A DNA stretch of 10,058 nucleotides from NCBI GenBank assembly GCA_035575035.1, contig DATLYH010000287.1:1-10058 (forward strand). The letters run 5' to 3'. Both the position numbers and the translations under genes were made by a program. Origin of the DNA: DATLYH01 sp035575035. GTDB lineage: Bacteria > Planctomycetota > Planctomycetia > Gemmatales > Gemmataceae. The notes beneath the pieces are model-generated. The model saw nothing but the letters and a program-made list of their open reading frames with translations, had not been told where the DNA came from and made no database searches. Each line of letters opens with the position of its first letter. The stretch's first letter is position 1. Below are positions 1 to 6,148 of this stretch, one piece after another.

Positions 1-83
1 TGAAGTAGCAAAGAGGTCCGGTTAGCAGCCGCTGTGACGGGGAAATAGCCGCCATCCGAGTTGATGATGTCAAGGATCTCCCG

Positions 84-2063
84 ATGACACTTCACCGTCT
101 GCTTGCCGTGCTGATCGCCCTGGCCGTTCTCGGGGGCCCGGCCCGGGCCGACGTCGGCGATCCGCAGGTGCGCACCGACCATCCGTGGTACCCCGGCGAG
201 TTGGCCTGCTCGACGTTCGAGCGCCTCTTCGCCACCCAGGCGGAAAACTACCGCCGTGTCGTCGGCATCGAGCCTCAGACCGACGAGCACAAGGCGCTTG
301 CCTCGTGGTTCTGGCGGAACACCCATTATTACCACGCCGAGGATGGCCGGCAGGATCTCTGGGGTAAGGGCTTCCCCGCAACGGAGAACTGGACCCGCGA
401 ATACTGGACCGGCCTGTTCGGCTTCGGCTTCGCCCTGTGCGGCACGACCCATGCCCAGTGGAGCGCCGAGATGGACCGCCTGCTGGGCCACGGCCGCGGC
501 CGGGTCGTCGGCGTGGACGGGCACAGCTCCTTCGAGGTGTTCCTGACCGGCGGCCCCTACGGCAAGGGCAAATGGGTGCTCCTGGACCACGACATCTCCA
601 CCGTCATTTACAACCGCGAAGGGACGGCCCTCCTTTCCATCCCCGAGATCAAGGCGGACCTGCGCCTGGCCCGGCGCGATTACCTCCCCGAGCGGCAGCA
701 CGGCTGGCTGGTCTCCGGGCTGCACCCCGAGGACGCGCCGGGGGTTTACACGCAGTTCAACAGCGCGGCCTACCTGGCGGGTTATGCCGGGCCGCCGCCG
801 ATTGTCCGCTTGCGCCGCGGCGAGACCCTCCGCCGTTACCTCCAGCCCGGCCTGGACGACGGCCGAACCTTCGTCTTCTGGGGTCGCAACTACAACCGCG
901 GCGGCCTCCCCGGCCCGGAGCGCGACCGCACCTGGGTCAACCAGCCCGAGAAGATGCACGGCTCGCGCGAGGGGACGCCGCCCCGCGTCGGCCAGGCCCG
1001 CTACGGCAATGCCGTCTCCACTTACCGGCCTGACTTCACCAACGGCGACTACCGTGAAGGGGTGATCGACGAGAGCGACCGGCACGTCACCTTCGAGTTC
1101 AACACGCCCTACATCATCGGCGCGACCCCCTCCCCCCTACCCCTCTCCCCCTCCGAGGGGGAGAGGGGTAGGGGGGAGGGGCCAGCGGGCGGCAAGCCGT
1201 GGGGCGTCTATGAGCCGGGCTGCACCAACGGGCTGGTGCTGCGCGGCAAGGCGACCTGCCCGGTGGCCGTCTCGGTGGACCGGGGCCGAACCTGGCGCGA
1301 GTGCGGCCCCTTCCGCGACGGCCTGGACCTGACCGATCACGTCAAGGGGCAGCGGCAGTACTTCCTCCGCCTGGGGGCCGGAGCACGGGAATTGGCCGGC
1401 ACCGACCTGACGATCATTACCGTTTGCCAGGCCAACGCTGCCATCCTGCCGCGCCTGAAGGACGGCGGCAGCACGGTGCGGTTCGAGGCCTCCGGCACGG
1501 CGGTAGTCTCGGCGGGGCCGACCGTGGCGCAGGCCCGGACCCACGTGGTGGACGGCGGCTTCCAGACGCCGCAGGTGACGCTGGAGCTGGCCACGCCGCG
1601 CCGGGAGCCGGCCGTGGCGGTTTATGCCGCCGCCCACGTCGCCTCGGGCAATCCGCCGCGGCCTGAAGTCCGCTACCACATCGACTACTCCACCGACGGC
1701 GGGCGGACGTGGAAGCCCCTGGTCAAGGACTGGACGGTCCCGCGCCGCGGCCAGGAGCCGCCCGACTTCTGGTCGCAGAGTTTTTGCTACGGCTCGGCCA
1801 TTCTTGACGAGAAGGATGTCGCCGCGGTGCGCGTCCGCTTCCGCAACGACGGCGGGAAACCGTATCTGCGGGCCGAGGTCCACCTTGTCTACCGGACGAG
1901 GAGCACCGATGCCACCAAGGTGACATTTGACTGGACCGATGACGCGGGACCGCACCGGGAGGCTCACGTCTTTGACGCCGGCAAGGGAGGCGAGTGGCAC
2001 ATCGCAACCGGGCGGAACGTCCAGACGCGCTGGGTGGAGTTCGAGCCGGTGGCCGGCCGGTGA
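84..2063 (+). CDS. Exported transglutaminase-like protein with two Asp-box motifs
   Basis: A 659-residue protein with a signal peptide: hydrophobic segment at residues 5-18 and a likely cut after A-R-A at 20-22. Residues 110-170 resemble a transglutaminase-like cysteine-protease fold. C119 (in ALCGTTHAQ) is followed by a helix-like stretch, then H147 (in DGHSSFEV) and D168 (in WVLLDHD), giving a plausible Cys-His-Asp triad. The C-terminal half carries two S-x-D-x-G-x-T-W Asp boxes (residues 397-404 and 536-543), as found in BNR/sialidase-like beta structures, so it is probably beta-rich. Residues about 347-368 are encoded by a palindromic repeat and look like an insertion before PWGVYEPG. AGGA at 73-76 lies seven bases before the ATG and supports this start. 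The downstream gene is convergent, with a 119-bp gap (2064-2182) in which I see no gene or clear terminator. Fold and export are fairly well supported; substrate and activity are unknown. Confidence 0.85.
   Translation: MTLHRLLAVLIALAVLGGPARADVGDPQVRTDHPWYPGELACSTFERLFATQAENYRRVVGIEPQTDEHKALASWFWRNTHYYHAEDGRQDLWGKGFPATENWTREYWTGLFGFGFALCGTTHAQWSAEMDRLLGHGRGRVVGVDGHSSFEVFLTGGPYGKGKWVLLDHDISTVIYNREGTALLSIPEIKADLRLARRDYLPERQHGWLVSGLHPEDAPGVYTQFNSAAYLAGYAGPPPIVRLRRGETLRRYLQPGLDDGRTFVFWGRNYNRGGLPGPERDRTWVNQPEKMHGSREGTPPRVGQARYGNAVSTYRPDFTNGDYREGVIDESDRHVTFEFNTPYIIGATPSPLPLSPSEGERGRGEGPAGGKPWGVYEPGCTNGLVLRGKATCPVAVSVDRGRTWRECGPFRDGLDLTDHVKGQRQYFLRLGAGARELAGTDLTIITVCQANAAILPRLKDGGSTVRFEASGTAVVSAGPTVAQARTHVVDGGFQTPQVTLELATPRREPAVAVYAAAHVASGNPPRPEVRYHIDYSTDGGRTWKPLVKDWTVPRRGQEPPDFWSQSFCYGSAILDEKDVAAVRVRFRNDGGKPYLRAEVHLVYRTRSTDATKVTFDWTDDAGPHREAHVFDAGKGGEWHIATGRNVQTRWVEFEPVAGR
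1127..1181. repeat. 55-bp perfect palindromic repeat inside the transglutaminase-like gene
   Basis: The two 27-base arms are exactly complementary around a single central base (C at 1154). The left arm is only C, T and a single A; the right arm is its G-rich complement. The repeat is read through in frame as PLPLSPSEGERGRGEG, with no stop codon. The same core (CCCTCTCCCC / GGGGAGAGGG) recurs in the kinase gene at 5293-5394 and in the array at the window end, so this is one copy of a dispersed GC-rich hairpin family. Its low-complexity product is unlike the surrounding protein, which suggests insertion into a surface loop. Confidence 0.88.
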
Positions 2064-2182
2064 AACCACAGATCGCAACCCGAAGGCGCGAAGGCAAGAG
2101 CAAAGGACCTGTTGTGCCATCCGGGGAGCTTGCACGAAGCAAGGGGAAGCAGGGGCGGGCGGCCGTGGTCGGCGCCTGTGGC

Positions 2183-3187
2183 TCAATTCTGGCGGTGCAC
2201 CACGCCGTCGGCGGCCAACTCCAGGACGGTGCGGCAAGGGGACGGCGGCAGGCAGGTCAGCTCGGCGCGGGCGCGGGCAGCCAGGTCCTCGGCCCGGCGG
2301 TAGGCGTAGTCGATGGAACCGTGCTCCGTCAGATAGGGGCGGAGCGCCTCGCGCTTGGGGCAGCCGGGGCCCGACAGAATTTGCCGCACCCGCGCCGCCA
2401 CGGGGGCCGGCGCCGTCGCCATCAGGTGGATGAGCGGCAGGGTCATTTTCTGCTGCTCCACATCGGTGCCCAATGACTTGCCGGTCGCCTCCTCGTCGCC
2501 GACCAGGTCGAGCAGGTCGTCGGCGATCTGGAAGGCGATGCCCAGCCAGCGGCCGTAGCGCGTCAGGCGGGCGACGACCTCCGGCTCGGCCCCGCTGAAG
2601 AGGGCGCCGAGGTGGCAGCAGCAGGCGATCAGCTCAGCCGTCTTGGCATCGATGATGTCCAGATACTCCGCCTCGGACAGGGCCAGGTTGCCGCTCTCCA
2701 GACCCTGGCGCAGCTCCCCCTCGCAGACGCGGTTGGTCGTCTCGCCGATGATCCGGCAAGCGCGGATGTCGCCCAGCGTGGTGGCCAGGTGAAAGGCGTG
2801 GGTGAACAGGTAGTCGCCGAAGAGGATGCTGTTGTGGTTGCCCCAGCCGGCGTTGATGGTTGGGACATGCCGGCGGACGGCGGCACCGTCGAGGACATCG
2901 TCATGGACCAGGGTGGCGGTGTGGACCAACTCCAGGACTGCCGCCAGGACGGCATGGGCCGGCACCAGTCGGCCGCACGCCCGACCGGTCAGCAGCAGCA
3001 GCGCCGGCCGCAGCCGCTTGCCCCGGAAATGGGCCACGTGCTCGACCAACTCAGCCACAGCTGGATTGGCGCTCCGGATGGCCTCCGCCAGGATGCGTTC
3101 CACTTCTTCCAGCTCCCGGGCGACCGGTGCGTACAGGGAGGGGAAGGTCCGAACCACGTCGGCCGAGCCTGCCAGCAATCGGTTCAT
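2183..3187 (-). CDS. Polyprenyl diphosphate synthase (trans-isoprenyl diphosphate synthase family)
   Basis: A 334-residue enzyme expected to condense isopentenyl diphosphate onto an allylic diphosphate to make the side chain of a quinone or a lipid carrier. All family signatures are present: GKRLRP at 56-61, the first Asp-rich motif D96-D-V-L-D100 followed by the conserved R105-R and WGNHNSILFGDYL, and the second Asp-rich motif D223-D-L-L-D227 in FQIADDLLD. The residue five places before the first Asp motif is small (A91). In this family that favours a long product rather than C15/C20, so a heptaprenyl or octaprenyl synthase (HepT/IspB type) is likely; the exact chain length cannot be read from sequence. 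It lies 90 bp downstream of moaC on the same strand but has its own strong promoter at 3253-3281. A GGAG at short spacing precedes the ATG. The stop faces the preceding + strand gene. Confidence 0.95.
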   Translation of the reverse strand: MNRLLAGSADVVRTFPSLYAPVARELEEVERILAEAIRSANPAVAELVEHVAHFRGKRLRPALLLLTGRACGRLVPAHAVLAAVLELVHTATLVHDDVLDGAAVRRHVPTINAGWGNHNSILFGDYLFTHAFHLATTLGDIRACRIIGETTNRVCEGELRQGLESGNLALSEAEYLDIIDAKTAELIACCCHLGALFSGAEPEVVARLTRYGRWLGIAFQIADDLLDLVGDEEATGKSLGTDVEQQKMTLPLIHLMATAPAPVAARVRQILSGPGCPKREALRPYLTEHGSIDYAYRRAEDLAARARAELTCLPPSPCRTVLELAADGVVHRQN

Positions 3188-3229
3188 GGCGCTCCGTCCC
3201 AGGGGGGCGAGGCCGCTGACGGCGGCGTT

Positions 3230-3243
3230 TTTGAACTTTCAAA
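3230..3243. promoter_or_regulatory. 14-bp palindrome near the predicted transcription start of the polyprenyl synthase gene
   Basis: TTTGAA (3230-3235) and TTCAAA (3238-3243) form an inverted repeat with a 2-base centre. It lies just downstream of the -10 box at 3253-3258, about where RNA polymerase would start, in an AT-rich patch that contrasts with the GC-rich surroundings. Position and symmetry suit an operator for a dimeric regulator. It could equally be a by-product of AT-rich promoter DNA; no regulator is identified. Confidence 0.35.
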
Positions 3244-3252
3244 CTTTATTGA

Positions 3253-3281
3253 ATTATACGGAGGGGAGGAAAGCCCGTCAA
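3253..3281 (-). promoter_or_regulatory. Sigma70-type promoter for the polyprenyl synthase gene
   Basis: On the minus strand, TTGACG (3281-3276) and a perfect TATAAT (3258-3253) are separated by exactly 17 bases, giving 11 of 12 consensus positions. The bases between the -10 box and the start codon form a leader of about 60 nt. The TGA in the -35 box is the stop codon of moaC (3280-3278), so the promoter is built into the end of the upstream gene. Such a close match is rare by chance in DNA this GC-rich. Confidence 0.8.
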
Positions 3282-3754
3282 TCCGCGCGGCGGAAAGTGC
3301 CGCTCCGGCCGCCGCTTTTCTCCTCCAGCCGGATGCGTTCGATGGTCATGGTCCGGTCCACCGCCTTGCACATGTCGTAGACCGTCAGGGCGGCGATACT
3401 GACGGCGGTGAGGGCCTCCATCTCGACGCCGGTTCGGCCGACGACGCGGGCGGTCGCTTCGATGCGGAGCAGCGCCGGCTCGGGGAAGGAGAAATCGACG
3501 GCGACGGCGTTCAGCGGCAGGGGATGGCAAAGGGGGATCAATTCGCCGGTGCGCTTGGCGGCGAGGATGCCGGCCAGGCGGGCCACTTCCAGGACATCCC
3601 CCTTGGCCAGGGCGCGGTCGCGAATCAGGGCGGCGGTGGCCGGCTCCATGCGCACCAAGGCGCTGGCCCGTGCCTGGCGAAGGGTCTCTGGCTTGGCGCT
3701 GACGTCCACCATGCGGCTGGCGCCGTGCTCGTCGAAGTGGGTTAGTTCGGCCAT
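3278..3754 (-). CDS. moaC: MoaC, cyclic pyranopterin monophosphate synthase
   Basis: A 158-residue protein of typical MoaC length. It catalyses the second half of the first step of molybdenum cofactor synthesis, turning the MoaA product 3',8-cyclo-7,8-dihydro-GTP into cyclic pyranopterin monophosphate. Family signatures are intact: MVDVSAK (15-21), K51-G-D-V, LIPLCHPL (72-79, with H77), GVEMEALTA (109-117) and YDMCKAVD (126-133, with D127 and K130), followed by KSGGRSG. These match residues known to line the MoaC active site. The ATG overlaps the end of the kinase gene by 13 bases, and a perfect AGGAGG (3767-3762) sits seven bases before it within the kinase coding sequence, so translation is probably coupled. 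No other moa or moe gene lies in the window. The stop codon lies inside the -35 box of the next promoter. Confidence 0.97.
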   Translation of the reverse strand: MAELTHFDEHGASRMVDVSAKPETLRQARASALVRMEPATAALIRDRALAKGDVLEVARLAGILAAKRTGELIPLCHPLPLNAVAVDFSFPEPALLRIEATARVVGRTGVEMEALTAVSIAALTVYDMCKAVDRTMTIERIRLEEKSGGRSGTFRRAD

Positions 3755-5493
3755 GGCTTTGCCTCCTGTCGGTCCTGCCGGATCTGGGCCCGGATGGCGG
3801 CCGCGGAGGGATCATCGCGGTACAATTCTTCCAGCCCCCGCCAGATGGCTTCTGCCTCGGCCCGCTTGCCCTGGTCGCGCAGCTGCCGGGCCCGTTCGAG
3901 GGCGGCCCGCACCGAGGCCCAGCGATCGTTAGCCGGGGCGGCCTCCGCCTTGCGGAGCTGCGCCTCGGCCCGGCGGACCCAGACCTCCTCCGCAGGGACA
4001 TCGCGGAAGGAGCGGACCAGGTTTTCCCAGACACGCCGGGCGGCCGCCTCGTCCCCCTGCTGTCGCAGCCGCAGCCCCTGCTGGTAGAACCATTGCCCCT
4101 CGCCCGCCGGCCGGCTCGTCCCGGCGTCTCGCTCTGCCCGCCGCTGCGCTTCGTACTCCTGGCGCTGGCGGCGGAAGCGCTCCACCTCCTCCCGGTACGG
4201 GTGGTTGGGATGCCGGCTCTCCAGCGGGCCCAGGTAGTCCTGCCAGGCCCGATCCCAGTCGTCGGGATCATCCGAGGCCATCAGCTCGGCCCCGCGCCGA
4301 AACAGATACTCGGGACTGGCCGGCCAGAACGTCCAGGCGATCACGCCGACCGTCAGCACCAGCAGGGCCGCCAGCACCCAGGCCCGGTTGAGCAGCCGTC
4401 CGATCGGGCCGGCGCGGGTCCGCTCTTCCAGCTCCTGGCGCATCAGCCGGCTCATCAGCGTCGCGGGGCCCGGCCGGCGCACGCCGGCCTTGTCGGGGAC
4501 CGCCAACTCGTACTCCAGGGTGGCGGGTTCGTTGGGGTCCAGCAGGCGCGTGGGAGCGGCCCGGTATTCCAGCCGGCGGCGGATGCTGTCCAGTCGTCGG
4601 TACAGCACCAATCCATCCGGTGGCCGCTTGGCCGGGTCCTTCTCCAGCAATTCACCGATCACCTCGGCAAACTCCTGAGGGACCTCCGGCACCAGCTTCT
4701 GGGGCGGGTCGAACTGGGCGTAGCGGTGCTTGTGCAGCAGCTCCAGGAAACTGTTGCCCTGGAAAGGGGGCCGTCCGGTCAACAAGGTATAGAGAACGAC
4801 GCCGAGCGAGTACAGATCGCTGCGTTTGCTGACCGGTTTGCCGGCGGCCTGCTCGGGCGAGAGGAACTCGGCTGTGCCGACGACGACGCCGCTGACGGTC
4901 AACGGCGTGCTGGCAAAGACATGGGCGATACCGAAATCGGTCAGCTTGACGGCGCCGGTCGGCGTGCGCATCAGGTTGGACGGCTTGATATCGCGGTGGA
5001 TGATGCCGCGGTCATGGGCGTGCTTCAGGGCGGGGGAGACCTGGAGGGCCAGGTCGAGGACCTCCGGCCAGGGCAGCCGGCCGTGCTCACGAAGCAGGTC
5101 CTCGAAGTTCCGCCCCTCGATGTACTCCATGACGTAATAGTAGCGGCCCTCCTGCCGGCCGGCCTCGTAGAAGCGGACGATGGCGGGATGGTTAAGCTGG
5201 CGGAGGGCGTCGATCTCGCGTTGGAAGCGCTGCTGGAAGCCGGGGTCGAGGGCCAGCTCGGCAGCCAGGACCTTGACCGCCGCCCGTCGGCCGCCCCCCT
5301 CACCCCGACCCCTCTCCCCCGCTTCGGGGGTAAGGGGAAACGAACTTATCCCCCTCTCCCCCTCGGAGGGGGAGAGGGGTGGGGGGTGAGGGGAACCCGG
5401 CGCCGGGTCCTCATGGGCCAGGTAGACGTGCCCCATGCCGCCGCTGCCCAGCTCCCGATCAATGACCCAATTGCCCAACCGTGTGCCGATCAT
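3742..5493 (-). CDS. Membrane-anchored Ser/Thr protein kinase (Hanks type) with periplasmic tail
   Basis: A 583-residue protein from the chosen start. The kinase domain is complete: G-loop G16-S-G-G-M-G21, ATP-binding K74 (AVKVL), helix-C E93, HRD 166-168 (IIHRDIKPSN), DFG 186-188, SPE 212-214, D226 (SDLYSLG) and R290 near the domain end. It is an RD kinase expected to phosphorylate Ser/Thr. One transmembrane helix (about 372-389) follows a cytoplasmic linker. The outside part (about 390-583) is charged and helical, possibly TPR- or coiled-coil-like, with no PASTA domain visible. Residues 34-67 come from a palindromic repeat lying between beta2 and beta3. I chose the ATG at 5493 because MIGTRLGNW is how many planctomycete kinases begin. 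The frame is open to an ATG at 5580, but those codons run through a GTCCGTAGTCC repeat and an apparent -10 box. Neither start has a strong ribosome site. The stop overlaps moaC. Confidence 0.93.
   Translation of the reverse strand: MIGTRLGNWVIDRELGSGGMGHVYLAHEDPAPGSPHPPPLSPSEGERGISSFPLTPEAGERGRGEGGGRRAAVKVLAAELALDPGFQQRFQREIDALRQLNHPAIVRFYEAGRQEGRYYYVMEYIEGRNFEDLLREHGRLPWPEVLDLALQVSPALKHAHDRGIIHRDIKPSNLMRTPTGAVKLTDFGIAHVFASTPLTVSGVVVGTAEFLSPEQAAGKPVSKRSDLYSLGVVLYTLLTGRPPFQGNSFLELLHKHRYAQFDPPQKLVPEVPQEFAEVIGELLEKDPAKRPPDGLVLYRRLDSIRRRLEYRAAPTRLLDPNEPATLEYELAVPDKAGVRRPGPATLMSRLMRQELEERTRAGPIGRLLNRAWVLAALLVLTVGVIAWTFWPASPEYLFRRGAELMASDDPDDWDRAWQDYLGPLESRHPNHPYREEVERFRRQRQEYEAQRRAERDAGTSRPAGEGQWFYQQGLRLRQQGDEAAARRVWENLVRSFRDVPAEEVWVRRAEAQLRKAEAAPANDRWASVRAALERARQLRDQGKRAEAEAIWRGLEELYRDDPSAAAIRAQIRQDRQEAKPWPN
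3762..3767 (-). promoter_or_regulatory. Shine-Dalgarno site of moaC inside the kinase gene
   Basis: A perfect AGGAGG on the minus strand, seven bases before the moaC ATG and within the last codons of the kinase. It fixes the moaC start and suggests reinitiation or coupled translation. Confidence 0.75.
5293..5394. repeat. Composite palindromic repeat inside the kinase N-lobe
   Basis: A 102-base (34-codon) block of C-rich and G-rich arms. It contains two hairpins: CCCCTCTCCCCCT...AGGGGGAGAGGGG around 5351-5379, and a second arm set with a CCCCCGCTTCGGGGG stem-loop at 5316-5330, joined by a short AT-richer link (5331-5350). The outer ends, near CCCCTCACCCC and GGGGTGAGGGG, are also nearly complementary. 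Read with the kinase it gives SPSEGERG and then TPEAGERGRGEG. Removing the 34 codons leaves AHEDPAPG joined to GRRAAVKVL, an ordinary beta2-beta3 junction, so the block looks inserted. It shares its core with the repeat at 1127-1181. Confidence 0.85.
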
Positions 5494-5500
5494 TGGATTG

Positions 5501-5560
5501 GTCCGTAGTCCGTAGTCCATAGTAAGCGAAGCGATCACCGGCCGGCTCCGGACTACGGAC
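5501..5560. repeat. Inverted and tandem GTCCGTAGTCC repeat upstream of the kinase
   Basis: GTCCGTAGTCCG (5501-5512) and its exact complement CGGACTACGGAC (5549-5560) form 12-bp arms around a 36-base loop. The left arm continues as a 7-base tandem (TCCGTAG TCCGTAG TCC). It lies between the chosen kinase start (5493) and the divergent chelatase gene, so it would fall in the kinase leader RNA or its control region. It may be a regulatory hairpin or a copy of a dispersed repeat. Confidence 0.7.
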
Positions 5561-5568
5561 TCTTCAGC

Positions 5569-5574
5569 ATAATA
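5569..5574 (-). promoter_or_regulatory. Possible -10 box for the kinase gene
   Basis: TATTAT on the minus strand (one mismatch to TATAAT), in a small AT-rich patch about 75 bases before the ATG at 5493. I see no convincing -35 box at the right distance. If real, it supports the downstream start, because the upstream ATG at 5580 would not be transcribed. Confidence 0.25.
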
Positions 5575-5637
5575 TCTCATCCGCCTCGCGCTTCCTACCT
5601 ACAATGAGCACAGTGGTCCCGTCCGAGGAAACCTGCT

Positions 5638-6006
5638 ATGCCGACGGCACTCCTCTTGATCGCGCACGGCAGCCGGGAGGAACAGGCCAATGCCGACCTG
5701 CACCATGTCGCGGCCGAGCTGCGCTGGCGGAAAGGGTTCGCCATTGTCGAGCCGTCGTTCCTGGAGTTGGCCGAGCCGGACATCGACACCGCGGGCGCCC
5801 GCTGTGTGGCCCAGGGGGCGGACTGCGTGGTGCTGGTGCCGTATTTTCTGTCGGCGGGCGTCCATGTCCGCCGGGACCTGAGCGCAGCCTGTCGGCGGCT
5901 GGCCGAGCGCTTCCCCAGTGTTGTCTTTCGCCTAGCCGAGCCGCTCGGCCGGCATCCGCTGCTCATCGACGTGGTGGCGGAGCGGGCCCGCGCAGCAGCG
6001 AGCTGA
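5638..6006 (+). CDS. Short CbiX/SirB-type sirohydrochlorin chelatase
   Basis: A 122-residue protein of the small, single-domain CbiX class, whose members are thought to work as homodimers, unlike the two-lobed enzymes of about 260 residues. Family members insert Co2+ or Fe2+ into sirohydrochlorin for cobalamin or siroheme. The N-terminal LLLIAHGSR holds metal-binding H10; FLELAEPDI (41-49) holds the conserved E43; VPYFLSAGVHVRRD (67-80) holds the second metal-binding histidine, H76. AGGA (5626-5629) lies eight bases before the ATG. The gene is divergent from the kinase and has no cobalamin or siroheme gene beside it, so whether it uses Co, Fe or Ni cannot be decided here. The stop at 6006 runs into the REPIN-like doublet. 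Confidence 0.9.
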   Translation: MPTALLLIAHGSREEQANADLHHVAAELRWRKGFAIVEPSFLELAEPDIDTAGARCVAQGADCVVLVPYFLSAGVHVRRDLSAACRRLAERFPSVVFRLAEPLGRHPLLIDVVAERARAAAS

Positions 6007-6014
6007 GAAGCAGA

Positions 6015-6128
6015 GGTGCAACAACGACAGGCGAGCGGCCGGCGTCAGCCGGCCGGTGCAACAACGACTGTTCAACGACAACAACGACTGTTCAACAACA
6101 ACCGGCCGGCTGACGCCGGCCGCTCGCC
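6015..6128. repeat. REPIN-like doublet: two facing GC-rich hairpins with an internal direct repeat
   Basis: A 28-bp arm at 6030-6057 and its exact complement at 6101-6128 enclose a 43-base loop. Each arm is itself a hairpin: CGGCCGGC-GTCA-GCCGGCCG at 6036-6055 and CGGCCGGC-TGAC-GCCGGCCG at 6103-6122. Two short hairpin units in opposite orientation are the layout of REP doublets (REPINs). The loop holds two 20-base direct repeats (ACAACGACTGTTCAAC at 6061 and 6081), and GGTGCAACAACGAC occurs on both sides of the left unit (6015-6028 and 6055-6068). It fills the gap between two convergent genes and may end transcription from both, although no clear T-run follows. Confidence 0.85.
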
Positions 6129-6148
6129 CAAAAGAAAAGTTGGAGCGC

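Noticed and set aside
2064..2182. Terminator or small gene between the convergent transglutaminase-like and polyprenyl synthase genes
   Set aside because: I found only a short tandem (CGAAGGCGCGAAGGC) and no strong hairpin, T-run or open frame with a ribosome site.
1137..2237. 366-codon minus-strand open frame opposite the transglutaminase-like gene
   Set aside because: It is antisense to a gene with a signal peptide, family motifs and a ribosome site. Its product is Arg/Pro/Gly-rich with no domain, as expected of a shadow frame in GC-rich DNA.
2612..3745. 377-codon plus-strand open frame across the polyprenyl synthase and moaC
   Set aside because: It is antisense to two well-recognised enzymes and crosses their intergenic promoter, so it is a shadow frame.
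4093..5508. 471-codon plus-strand open frame opposite the kinase
   Set aside because: It mirrors the kinase codons, and the kinase strand carries every catalytic motif. No family features are visible on this strand.
5600..5605. TACAAT as a -10 box for the chelatase gene
   Set aside because: The hexamer is good, but no -35-like sequence stands at 16-18 bases (TCATCC at 5577-5582), so I did not list it as a promoter.
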